A stretch of 16,150 nucleotides of DNA from JBDSLU01 sp039916225 (GTDB taxonomy: Bacteria; Acidobacteriota; Vicinamibacteria; Vicinamibacterales; Vicinamibacteraceae), in the NCBI GenBank assembly GCA_039916225.1, contig JBDSLU010000075.1, positions 1 to 16,150 on the forward strand, written 5' to 3'. Position numbers and translations under genes: made by a program. Each line of letters begins with the position of its first letter. Position 1 is the first letter of the stretch. This document shows positions 7,526-13,984 of the stretch, one piece after another. The notes under the pieces were generated by a model. The model saw only the letters and a program-made list of their open reading frames with translations. It made no database searches and was not told the origin of the DNA.

Positions 7526-8184
7526 AAGGCGGCCGGCACGTGGAAGCTCGGCGTCCCGGTCGGTGACCACGCCTCAAGGATGGCGCCGTCCTTCGGCCGC
7601 ATCGGGCCGTTCGGACGCTTGATGCGAAACACGTTGAACCGCCAGACGTCGCCGGCCGCCGGCGGGATCGCGATCGCGTCCGGCACCGGTAGCGATCGCA
7701 GACCGGCGAACGGCACGGCCGCCGTCGCGATCCACCCGGGCGCCCGTCCTTGGCCTTCGCCGTGCAGCCGCACCGCCGACTCCAGGCCGTCGAGATCGAA
7801 ACTGGTCTCCGAGTGCAGGGTCGGATATGGCCGCCGCACGCGCAGATCGCAAACGACGTTGGCCGGGCTGATCTCGAGCTCGAAGTAGTCGACGCCCTGC
7901 CCGGCCGGGTCGAGGAAGATCTCGACGACTTCCTCTTCCCAGATCGACGCGTCGCGCTGCCCCATCGTGAACCAGGGCGACGTGTCGTCGGCGTCGAACC
8001 GGACGTAGAGAGTCGACGCCGTCCACTGGGCGCGGAAGCGCGTCGCGAACGGCGCCCGCCCCCATGCGATCGCCGGGGCCGTCGCCCAGGCTTCGTCGTC
8101 GTCGCCCAGCAGGCGCGCGTGATCGACGAGCGCGCGCGCGACGGTGTAGCCGGACGGCGCGAGCGTCATGGCGGGGTCGGGCAT
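7504..8184 (-). CDS. CBM9-like carbohydrate-binding / DOMON-like domain protein
   Basis: 226 residues made of one family-9 carbohydrate-binding-like beta-sandwich. Recognisable blocks are TLYVRFDADDTSPW, EEEVVEIFLDPAGQG, DYFELEISPANVV, GWIATAAVPFAGL, WRFNVFRIKRP and a C-terminal WSPTGTPSFHVPAAF, the standard ending of stand-alone CBM9-like proteins. No signal peptide is visible, which is odd for a sugar-binding module. ATG 8184 is chosen because GGAG (complement of 8191-8194) lies 6 nt upstream; TTG 8190 and ATG 8169 are alternatives. The preceding lipoprotein gene on the same strand ends 48 nt upstream, so they may be co-transcribed. Its 3' end overlaps the convergent DoxX gene by 22 nt. Confidence 0.83.
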   Translation of the reverse strand: MPDPAMTLAPSGYTVARALVDHARLLGDDDEAWATAPAIAWGRAPFATRFRAQWTASTLYVRFDADDTSPWFTMGQRDASIWEEEVVEIFLDPAGQGVDYFELEISPANVVCDLRVRRPYPTLHSETSFDLDGLESAVRLHGEGQGRAPGWIATAAVPFAGLRSLPVPDAIAIPPAAGDVWRFNVFRIKRPNGPMRPKDGAILEAWSPTGTPSFHVPAAFQALTFR

Positions 8185-8217
8185 CGGCAACTCCGAGAAT
8201 CGACCGCGTCGGCGGTT

Positions 8218-8241
8218 GATCAGTCGCGGCGATCAGTCGCG
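8218..8241. repeat. 13-bp tandem duplication at a gene 3' end
   Basis: The 11-mer GATCAGTCGCG occurs at 8218-8228 and 8231-8241, separated by GC. The second copy contains the stop codon of the small lipoprotein gene (8233-8235, minus strand). It looks like a simple slippage duplication. Confidence 0.6.
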
Positions 8242-8661
8242 AGCGATCGTCACGGTGACGCGATAGTCGCCGGCAGGAATCGGCGTGGTGGTTTCCGGGT
8301 ACGGCTGGAGGCCGACAATCGCCAGCTCGTACCCACCGACCGACGCCGTCAGGCTCTCGCCGGTGGTGCCGCCGCGGGTCCGCAACAGGACTTCGGCGCC
8401 GGCGCGATCGCCGACCGACACGTTGAAGACGACGAGCGCGTCACCGGACTGGATGCACAGCGCCGTCGACGGGCATCGTGAGTCTGCGGCGACGCGGGTG
8501 AAGCCGACGCGCAGCGGGGTGGAGGCAACAGCCGTGACCTCGCCGGGGCGGAGCGTCACGTCCGTGCGGAAGGTCCCGCCCGGTTCGTTCGGCGATGAAC
8601 AGGCCGCGGTGGCGGCGACGAGCGCGCCGACGAGCCAATGGAATCCCGATCGAGTGAACAT
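8233..8661 (-). CDS. Small putative lipoprotein (paralogue A)
   Basis: 142-residue protein with a lipoprotein signal (MFTRSGFHWLVGALVAATAAC; lipobox Cys21 in TAAC, then SSPNEPGG). The mature part is beta-rich, has SRCPSTALCIQSGD in the middle (two Cys that could form a disulphide), and ends with LQPYPETTTPIPAGDYRVTV. I do not recognise a named family; the layout is like small immunoglobulin-like lipoproteins of Acidobacteriota. ATG 8661 is chosen because the signal peptide starts there and GAGG lies 11 nt upstream; the open frame continues to 8970 but is not protein-like beyond. It shares its plan (lipobox, L-x-V strand, SRC...C motif) with the lipoprotein at 8831-9211, and the CBM9-like gene follows on the same strand. 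Confidence 0.7.
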   Translation of the reverse strand: MFTRSGFHWLVGALVAATAACSSPNEPGGTFRTDVTLRPGEVTAVASTPLRVGFTRVAADSRCPSTALCIQSGDALVVFNVSVGDRAGAEVLLRTRGGTTGESLTASVGGYELAIVGLQPYPETTTPIPAGDYRVTVTIARD

Positions 8662-8697
8662 GACGAGCTGATCCTCACGCAGACAGGCAGCCTCGCC

Positions 8698-8703
8698 ATT
8701 GTA
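8698..8703 (-). promoter_or_regulatory. Possible -10 element for lipoprotein A
   Basis: TACAAT on the minus strand (5 of 6 to TATAAT) lies 36 nt before ATG 8661, leaving room for a leader of about 30 nt containing the GAGG site. No clear -35 hexamer was found upstream. Confidence 0.3.
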
Positions 8704-8717
8704 CCGCTGCCCCGTCG

Positions 8718-8815
8718 GTCCGGCGCGACTTCGAGCGCGGCCGTGTAGTCGCCGGGCGGCCGCGGATTGGCCGGGTTCCAGGCCGGCTCCAGGCGGACAA
8801 GCCGGATCGAGAACA
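8718..8815 (-). pseudogene. Decayed C-terminal fragment of a third lipoprotein-like gene
   Basis: The minus strand between the two lipoprotein genes reads, in one frame, IRLVRLEPAWNPA followed by PRPPGDYTAALEVAPD. This aligns with the end of lipoprotein A (LAIVGLQPYPETT... IPAGDYRVTVTIARD), and its WNPA recalls FLWNPARIQV in lipoprotein B. There is no start codon, signal peptide or N-terminal half in this frame, so it looks like the remnant of a tandem duplicate. A chance resemblance over about 30 residues cannot be excluded. Confidence 0.45.
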
Positions 8816-8830
8816 GCCATGGTGCGACGA

Positions 8831-9211
8831 TCAGGAGCCTTCGACCAGCACTTGGATTCGGGCGGGATTCCAGAGGAAGCCGATGAAGGACACCGTGTAG
8901 CGGCCGACCCGCCGCTGAACGGGGTGACCGTCGAGCCGAACCTCGAGCTCGACCGGCGGCGCACCATCAACGCGCGCGATCAGCCGCGTGCCGTACCACG
9001 CGAGACAAGAATCGGCGGCGCCGCAGCGGCTGGGCGGTACGTCGACCGTGATCTGGAGATTGGTCCCGTCGACCCTCACGGTCTGATTGCCCGTCATCTC
9101 CAGTGTCGCCGGCAACTGCGGCGAGGGACGCGTCGGCGAGTCGCCGCACGCGACCGTGAACATCAGCGCCATCAAGCCGCCCAGTGCGGCACCTCGGGTC
9201 ATCGTCGTCAT
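8831..9211 (-). CDS. Small putative lipoprotein (paralogue B)
   Basis: 126-residue protein with a lipoprotein signal peptide (MTTMTRGAALGGLMALMFTV, then AC with lipobox Cys22, then GDSPTRPSP). The mature part has NLQITVDVPPSRCGAADSCL, corresponding to the SRC...C block of paralogue A, and ends FLWNPARIQVLVEGS, shorter than A by the final PAGDY strand. ATG 9211 is chosen because GGAGG (complement of 9217-9221) sits 5 nt upstream; in-frame codons at 9223 and 9241 are alternatives. No named family is recognised; a periplasmic-facing beta-sandwich lipoprotein is inferred. Confidence 0.7.
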   Translation of the reverse strand: MTTMTRGAALGGLMALMFTVACGDSPTRPSPQLPATLEMTGNQTVRVDGTNLQITVDVPPSRCGAADSCLAWYGTRLIARVDGAPPVELEVRLDGHPVQRRVGRYTVSFIGFLWNPARIQVLVEGS

Positions 9212-9243
9212 CCAGTCCTCCATCTTGCACGGCGCCGGCATCG

Positions 9244-9257
9244 CGCCCAGGACACAC
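9244..9257. repeat. 14-bp direct repeat, copy 1
   Basis: CGCCCAGGACACAC occurs here and again at 9408-9421 in the same orientation. This copy lies 33-46 nt upstream of lipoprotein B's start, read on the minus strand as GTGTGTCCTGGGCG. It could be a regulator site or a remnant of duplication. Confidence 0.4.
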
Positions 9258-9407
9258 CGCGACTGGATCGGGCACCGGGCCCGTCGAGTCTCCAGTCACG
9301 TGTCGTTTGGCGGGCGGGAACGAGCAAGGGCCGTTCCAGCGGGATCGCGCCCCGCAGACCGCGATGCGCCGGAACAGTGGACGTTGCGGGAGACGGTCTC
9401 CGACGCC

Positions 9408-9421
9408 CGCCCAGGACACAC
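9408..9421. repeat. 14-bp direct repeat, copy 2
   Basis: Exact second copy of CGCCCAGGACACAC, 164 bp from the first, just beyond the 3' end of the small membrane protein gene. The 229 bp between that gene and lipoprotein B hold no gene I can support. Confidence 0.4.
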
Positions 9422-9440
9422 GCGGGCGGGGCGTCACCGA

Positions 9441-9803
9441 TCAGGGACGAGGTGGCAGCGGGCCACCGTCGCCGTTGTCATCGGCGTCGCGATGGACGAT
9501 CGCCTCGCGGGTCACGGTGGCGACATGACGGGCGGCGGGACGAAAGAGGCCGTCGATCCCGATGAGCATCGATCCGGCGGCGCGCCGCATCTCGTGGCGC
9601 GGCCGCGGCGTCAGGCGGTAGAGGATCCAACCGCGCAGTTCGCAGGCGATCAGGATCCGGTCGAGTACCCAGCCGGCGGCTCCAAGGCCAGCGATCCAGG
9701 CGATGACGGTCGGCCAGAAGCCCATGCGCGAGCGTAGCACCGCGGCCAGGACTGCGACCACCAGGACTGCGACCGGCCTTGACGGGTCCACCGCCTCGCC
9801 CAT
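9441..9803 (-). CDS. Small hypothetical membrane protein
   Basis: 120 residues of no recognised family. Two adjacent hydrophobic segments near the N-terminus (PVAVLVVAVLAAVL and FWPTVIAWIAGLGAAGWVL), joined by a basic turn RSRMG, suggest a membrane hairpin. A basic tail follows (YRLTPRPRHEMRRAAG), then an acidic and Pro-rich end. The start is uncertain: ATG 9803, ATG 9824 and ATG 9725 are all in frame and none has a ribosome site. It diverges from the TetR gene, and the palindromic operator at 9805-9822 lies at its 5' end, so TetR could control it too. This is a weaker gene call than its neighbours. Confidence 0.5.
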   Translation of the reverse strand: MGEAVDPSRPVAVLVVAVLAAVLRSRMGFWPTVIAWIAGLGAAGWVLDRILIACELRGWILYRLTPRPRHEMRRAAGSMLIGIDGLFRPAARHVATVTREAIVHRDADDNGDGGPLPPRP

Positions 9804-9808
9804 AGGCT
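9779..9808 (+). promoter_or_regulatory. Putative promoter of the TetR gene
   Basis: TTGACG at 9779-9784 is a good -35; TAGGCT at 9803-9808 is a weak -10 at 18-bp spacing. Transcription would begin around 9815, inside the operator and within 10 nt of ATG 9823. No Shine-Dalgarno sequence is present, so tetR is probably read from a nearly leaderless message. Confidence 0.45.
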
Positions 9809-9822
9809 TAACGCTGTTAACC
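9805..9822. promoter_or_regulatory. Predicted TetR operator 1 (tetR promoter)
   Basis: GGCTTAACGCTGTTAACC contains the perfect dyad TTAAC-GCT-GTTAA (9808-9820) directly before the tetR start and over its predicted transcription start. The 15-mer GGCTTAACRCTGTTA recurs at 10571-10585 before the exporter operon. A palindrome at the regulator's own promoter repeated at its neighbour is the usual layout for TetR autoregulation. Confidence 0.75.
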
Positions 9823-10530
9823 ATGGGATCGAGTGAACGACGGGCCCGGGCCAAGGTCGCGCTGCGGCAGCAGATCCTCGATGCTGCACGGGAGCTGTTC
9901 GTGCGCGAGGGCTACGACGCCGTCTCCATGCGCCGCATCGCCGCCCGCATCGAATACTCCCCCACCGCCATCTACCTGCACTTCCCCGACAAGCAGTCGA
10001 TCCTCACCGCGCTCTGCGACGAGACCTTCGAGAAGCTGTCGATGCGGCTGGGGGCGCTGTTCGCCCGCACCACCGATCCGCTGGCCCGGCTGAAGGACGG
10101 CCTGCGCCTCTACGTCGAGTTCGGCCTGGCGCACCCGCACCACTACACGGTGTCGTTCCTGGTCAAGCCGCGCGACCAGCGGACCAGCGAGCCGACGGCC
10201 GGACATCGGGCCTTCGCCTTCCTGCAGGCGGCCGTCGCCGAGGCCATGGCCAGCGGTGCGATCCGCGCCGGGGAAGTCGAAACCACGTCGCAGACGCTGT
10301 GGGCGGCGTGTCACGGCCTGGTCGCGCTGCTCATCACGGTGCCCGAGGATCGCTTCGCGTTCGTGCCGGCCGATCGCCTGACCCGGCACCTGATCGACAC
10401 GCTCGTCGCTGGGCTGCAGGTGTCCGGGGCGTGGCCGGCGCGCACGCCCGCGGAGACGGTCGCCGCGAGCGCCGTCAAGCCGGCGGCCCGCCGGCGCCCT
10501 GTCGCCTCCCGTCCTCGCAAGGCCCGCTGA
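9823..10530 (+). CDS. TetR/AcrR family transcriptional regulator
   Basis: 235-residue one-component repressor. The N-terminal TetR helix-turn-helix spans about residues 13-62: RQQILDAARELFVREGYDAV, then MRRIAARIEYSPTAIYLHF (recognition helix region ending in the classic YxHFxDK) and KQSILTAL. The rest is a helical ligand/dimer domain with WAACHGLVALLI near residues 162-174, as in many TetR C-terminal domains. The tail is Ala/Arg-rich and probably disordered. ATG 9823 directly follows the palindrome and no ribosome site precedes it. The exporter operon starts 54 nt downstream with its own operator copy, so this regulator most likely represses itself and the exporter and is released by an exported or membrane-related ligand; that ligand is unknown. 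Confidence 0.92.
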   Translation: MGSSERRARAKVALRQQILDAARELFVREGYDAVSMRRIAARIEYSPTAIYLHFPDKQSILTALCDETFEKLSMRLGALFARTTDPLARLKDGLRLYVEFGLAHPHHYTVSFLVKPRDQRTSEPTAGHRAFAFLQAAVAEAMASGAIRAGEVETTSQTLWAACHGLVALLITVPEDRFAFVPADRLTRHLIDTLVAGLQVSGAWPARTPAETVAASAVKPAARRRPVASRPRKAR

Positions 10531-10553
10531 GGAACCGGCGCCCCATTTCTGCG

Positions 10554-10581
10554 TAGACAGACATGCCTGTGGCTTAACACT
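10554..10581 (+). promoter_or_regulatory. Putative promoter of the exporter operon
   Basis: TAGACA at 10554-10559 matches the -35 consensus at five of six positions. AACACT at 10576-10581 is a weak -10 at 16-bp spacing. The operator covers the proposed -10, so a bound repressor would block polymerase. Transcription would begin near ATG 10591, again leaving no leader. Confidence 0.35.
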
Positions 10582-10585
10582 GTTA
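10571..10585. promoter_or_regulatory. Predicted TetR operator 2 (exporter promoter)
   Basis: GGCTTAACACTGTTA differs from operator 1 at one base of 15. The dyad is TTAAC-ACT-GTTAT, with the last base departing from symmetry because it is part of the ATG at 10585-10587. It lies between tetR and the permease gene. Confidence 0.7.
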
Positions 10586-11733
10586 TGTCGATGTTCACCG
10601 TCAACCGCCTCGTCCCCCTCGCCTGGCGCAACCTGCGGCACGATCGCGTCCGCTTCGCCGTGACGCTGACCGGCATCGTCTTCTCGGTGCTGCTGTCGGC
10701 GATTCAGCTCGGCCTCTTCGTCGGCTTCACGCGCGCCACCTCCGAGGTCATCAGCCACTCCGGCGCCGACATCTGGGTCCGCTCGCGCGGCGTCACCCAC
10801 CTCGAGACCGCGGCGCCGTTCCTCGAGCGGCGTCGACACCAGGTGCTGCAGGTGCCAGGCGTCGTCTCGGCCGATCCCCACATCGTCCGCTTCGGCAACT
10901 GGACCCGGCCGGATGGCGCACTCGAAGGCATCCTCGTCGTCGGCATCGATCTCGAGAGCGGCCTCGGCCGGCCGTGGAACGTCGTGCGCGGCCGGGTGGC
11001 CGATCTCGATCAGGACGACGCGGTCATCGTCGACGAGCTCTACGCGACCAAGCTGGGCATCGCCGCCATCGGCGACACCGCCGAGATCAACGGCGTCCGC
11101 GCCCGCATCGTCGGCTTCACGCGCGGCATCCGCTCGTTCACCACGGCGCCGCCCGTCTTCACGCGGCACGCCCAGGCCCAGCGCTATCTCGGCATGGCCA
11201 CCGCTCAGACGCTCTACCTGCTCGTGCGCGCCGCGCCCGGGGTCGAGGCGGCGGAACTGGCCCACCGCATCGAGCTTGCGGTGCCGGGAATCACCGCGCA
11301 GACCACCGACGACTGGCGCGGCGCGCAGCAGTACTACTGGATGTTCGGCACCGGCGCCGGCGTCACCGTGCTGATTGCCGCCGGGCTCGGCCTCCTCGTC
11401 GGCGTGGTCGTCGTGGCGCAGACGATCTACGCCGCGACCGTCGACCACATCCGCGAGTTCGGCACGCTCAAGGCGATGGGCGCGACCAACGGCTACATCT
11501 ACCGCGTGATCATCGAACAGGCGGTCATCAGCGCGGTCGGCGGCTACGCCATCGGCATGGCGATGGCCCACACCGCGTCGGCGCTCAGCCAGCGTGGCAC
11601 CACCGCCATCCTGCTCCCGTGGCCGCTCACCGTGGCGTTGTTCGGCATCACCGTCGGGATGTGCGTGCTGGCCTCGATCGTCTCGATCCACAAGGTCACC
11701 CGCCTCGATCCCGCCATCGTGTTCAAAGGATGA
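10585..11733 (+). CDS. ABC transporter permease, FtsX-like (DevC/MacB-type exporter)
   Basis: 382-residue inner-membrane permease. The first transmembrane helix (VTLTGIVFSVLLSAIQLGLFVGF) is followed by a large extracytoplasmic domain (about residues 50-250, including GADIWVRSRGV), then three helices: GVTVLIAAGLGLLVGVVVVAQTIY, IIEQAVISAVGGYAIGMAMA and LTVALFGITVGMCVLASIVSI. This is the FtsX/MacB layout, and the start MxxxxxLVPLAWRNLRHDR with the QLGLF motif resembles DevC-type permeases. ATG 10585 lies in the operator; ATG 10591 is an equally good start, and neither has a Shine-Dalgarno sequence. The ATPase start overlaps or directly follows its stop, and an adaptor gene follows, so it belongs to a tripartite efflux or export pump controlled by the upstream TetR. 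Confidence 0.9.
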   Translation: MSMFTVNRLVPLAWRNLRHDRVRFAVTLTGIVFSVLLSAIQLGLFVGFTRATSEVISHSGADIWVRSRGVTHLETAAPFLERRRHQVLQVPGVVSADPHIVRFGNWTRPDGALEGILVVGIDLESGLGRPWNVVRGRVADLDQDDAVIVDELYATKLGIAAIGDTAEINGVRARIVGFTRGIRSFTTAPPVFTRHAQAQRYLGMATAQTLYLLVRAAPGVEAAELAHRIELAVPGITAQTTDDWRGAQQYYWMFGTGAGVTVLIAAGLGLLVGVVVVAQTIYAATVDHIREFGTLKAMGATNGYIYRVIIEQAVISAVGGYAIGMAMAHTASALSQRGTTAILLPWPLTVALFGITVGMCVLASIVSIHKVTRLDPAIVFKG

Positions 11734-11738
11734 TCGAC

Positions 11739-12455
<717 letters not shown>

Positions 12456-12469
12456 GAGATCGCATCGCC

Positions 12470-13525
12470 ATGCAGAGACGCACCCTCGGCCTGATGCTCG
12501 GATTCCTCGCCGTCGTCGCGACCACGCTGCTGATCGTGGCGCGGCCGGACACCCGCCTGCGTGCGGCGGATCGCGAGGCCGCCGACGCCGCGGCGACAAC
12601 CGCGCACGACGTCGCGCTCATCGTCGGCCCTGGGCGCGTCGAGCCGATCTCGGAGGAGATTGCCGTCAGCGGCGAATTGCCGGGCCGCCTGCGCGCGGTC
12701 CGCGTCGACGAAGGCGATCGCGTCACCAAAGGCCAGGTGCTGGCGGAGGTCGAGCCGGCCGAGTATCGGGCGCGGCTGGCGGCGGCGCGCGCCGCCCTCG
12801 CGATGGCGCGAGCCGACGAGGAGCGCCTCGTCAACGGCTCTCGTCTCGAAGAGCGCGCGGAGGCTCGCGCCGCGGCGGTGCAGGCCGAGGAGGTCGCGCA
12901 GCAGGCCGGCGCCGAGCGCCGTCGGCGCGAGACGCTGTTCGCGGAAGGCGTCATCGCGCGCGAGGAGCTCGAACGCGCGGTTCGCGACGAGCGCGTCGCC
13001 GCGGCGCGGCACGTCGAGCGCCGCGAGCATGCGCGCGTGGTGGATGCCGAGGCTCGCGGCGACGAACGGGCCCGCGCGCGGGCTGCGGTCAGCCTGGCCG
13101 CCGCCCAGGTCGACGAAGCCGCGGTCCTCCTCGAGAAGACGCTCGTGCGCTCGCCGGTCGACGGCCTCGTGCTCCGACGCCACCTCCGCCCCGGCGAGAG
13201 CCTCGCCGTCCTGCCCGTGCCCTCGGCGATCGTGACGCTCGCCGACGTCAGCGCGCTGCGCGTCCGGGTCGACGTCGACGAGTCGGACATCGGCGGCCTG
13301 CGCGTCGGCCAGCCGGCCTGGGTCACCGCCGACGCCTACGGATCGCGCCGTTTTCCCGGGCGGGTCGTCCGCGTCGGCGAGATGCTCGGCCGGGCCCGGA
13401 TCCGCACCGACGACCCCGCCGAGCGCATCGATCACAAGGTGCTCGAGACACTCGTCGAGCTCGAGCCGTCGGCCCGTCTCCCGATTGGCCTCCGCGTCGA
13501 CGCCTTCATCAGCCGCGTCAGATAA
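12470..13525 (+). CDS. HlyD/DevB-family efflux adaptor (periplasmic adaptor subunit)
   Basis: 351 residues, anchored by an N-terminal helix (LGLMLGFLAVVATTLLIV). Two lipoyl half-motifs bracket a helical hairpin: GRLRAVRVDEGDRVTKGQVL (about 70-91) and TLVRSPVDGLVLRRHLRPGE (about 224-243). The hairpin between them is Ala/Arg/Glu-rich coiled coil (AARAALAMARADEERL... RRRETLFAEGVIAREELERA). A beta-barrel segment follows (VRVDVDESDIGGLRVGQPAW). This is the layout of periplasmic adaptor proteins that link an inner-membrane pump to a TolC-like channel. AGGAG at 12454-12458 lies 11 nt before ATG 12470. No outer-membrane channel is encoded here, so it must be supplied from elsewhere. It is the last gene of the exporter operon. 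Confidence 0.9.
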   Translation: MQRRTLGLMLGFLAVVATTLLIVARPDTRLRAADREAADAAATTAHDVALIVGPGRVEPISEEIAVSGELPGRLRAVRVDEGDRVTKGQVLAEVEPAEYRARLAAARAALAMARADEERLVNGSRLEERAEARAAAVQAEEVAQQAGAERRRRETLFAEGVIAREELERAVRDERVAAARHVERREHARVVDAEARGDERARARAAVSLAAAQVDEAAVLLEKTLVRSPVDGLVLRRHLRPGESLAVLPVPSAIVTLADVSALRVRVDVDESDIGGLRVGQPAWVTADAYGSRRFPGRVVRVGEMLGRARIRTDDPAERIDHKVLETLVELEPSARLPIGLRVDAFISRVR

Positions 13526-13541
13526 TCCGCCTGGGAACTTC

Positions 13542-13570
13542 TTGACTACAGTTGTCGTCAGGGCTATCGT
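13542..13570 (+). promoter_or_regulatory. Promoter of the BlaI/M56 operon
   Basis: TTGACT at 13542-13547 and TATCGT at 13565-13570 are separated by exactly 17 bp. Both hexamers overlap the predicted BlaI operators. A ribosome site GAGGG (13589-13593) follows, 7 nt before the ATG. Confidence 0.65.
13543..13560. promoter_or_regulatory. Predicted BlaI-type operator 1
   Basis: TGACTACAGTTGTCGTCA is an imperfect dyad around ACA-GT-TGT, matching the BlaI/MecI core form TACAnnTGTA at nine or more informative positions. It overlaps the -35 hexamer, so bound repressor would exclude RNA polymerase. Confidence 0.7.
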
Positions 13571-13587
13571 GACGACAGTTGTAGTCA
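13570..13587. promoter_or_regulatory. Predicted BlaI-type operator 2
   Basis: TGACGACAGTTGTAGTCA is the inverse of operator 1 except for the two central bases. Its centre lies 27 bp from that of operator 1 and it covers the expected transcription start. Paired operators are usual for BlaI/MecI repressors. Confidence 0.7.
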
Positions 13588-13600
13588 CGAGGGCCCGACG

Positions 13601-13984
13601 ATGCGAACGATAGGCGATCAGGAACTGGCGCTGCTCCACGACGTGGCGGCGCACGGCGCGACCACGGTAGCGGAAGTGGTCGAGCGTTTCGGGCTGCCAC
13701 GCGGCCTGGCCCGCTCGACCGTGCTGACGATGATGGAGCGGCTCCGCAAGAAGGGCCACCTGTCGCGCCAGCAGGTCGACGGCATCTACCGCTACGCCAC
13801 GCGGACCGCGCCCGGCGATGCCGTGCAGCACGCGGTCGCCTCCTTCGTCGATCGCACGCTCGGCGGATCGGTGACGCCGTTCGTCACGTTCCTGGCCGAG
13901 GCGCACCAGGTGTCGGACGCGGAACTGGCCGAACTGGAAGAGCTGGTGGCGCGCCTCCAGGACGAGCGGCGGAGGTCGTCATGA
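13601..13984 (+). CDS. BlaI/MecI/CopY family transcriptional repressor
   Basis: 127-residue winged-helix repressor. The N-terminus reads GDQELALLHDVAAHGATTVAEV, followed by the recognition region RSTVLTMMERLRKKGHLSRQ and the wing with GIYRYAT. The C-terminal helices (VASFVDRTLGG, then FLAEAHQVSDAELAELEELVARLQ) give the dimerisation and proteolysis part. In the BlaR1/BlaI system the membrane peptidase encoded next triggers cleavage or release of the repressor. GAGGG lies 7 nt upstream of ATG 13601, and two operators flank its promoter, so autorepression is expected. The stop overlaps the M56 start as ATGA. No beta-lactamase is present, so the controlled stress is unknown. Confidence 0.92.
   Translation: MRTIGDQELALLHDVAAHGATTVAEVVERFGLPRGLARSTVLTMMERLRKKGHLSRQQVDGIYRYATRTAPGDAVQHAVASFVDRTLGGSVTPFVTFLAEAHQVSDAELAELEELVARLQDERRRSS

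Noticed and set aside
8967..9437. Possible gene on the - strand between lipoprotein B and the small membrane protein
   Set aside because: The frame mostly overlaps lipoprotein B in another phase and the unique part is low-complexity, with no signal or motif.
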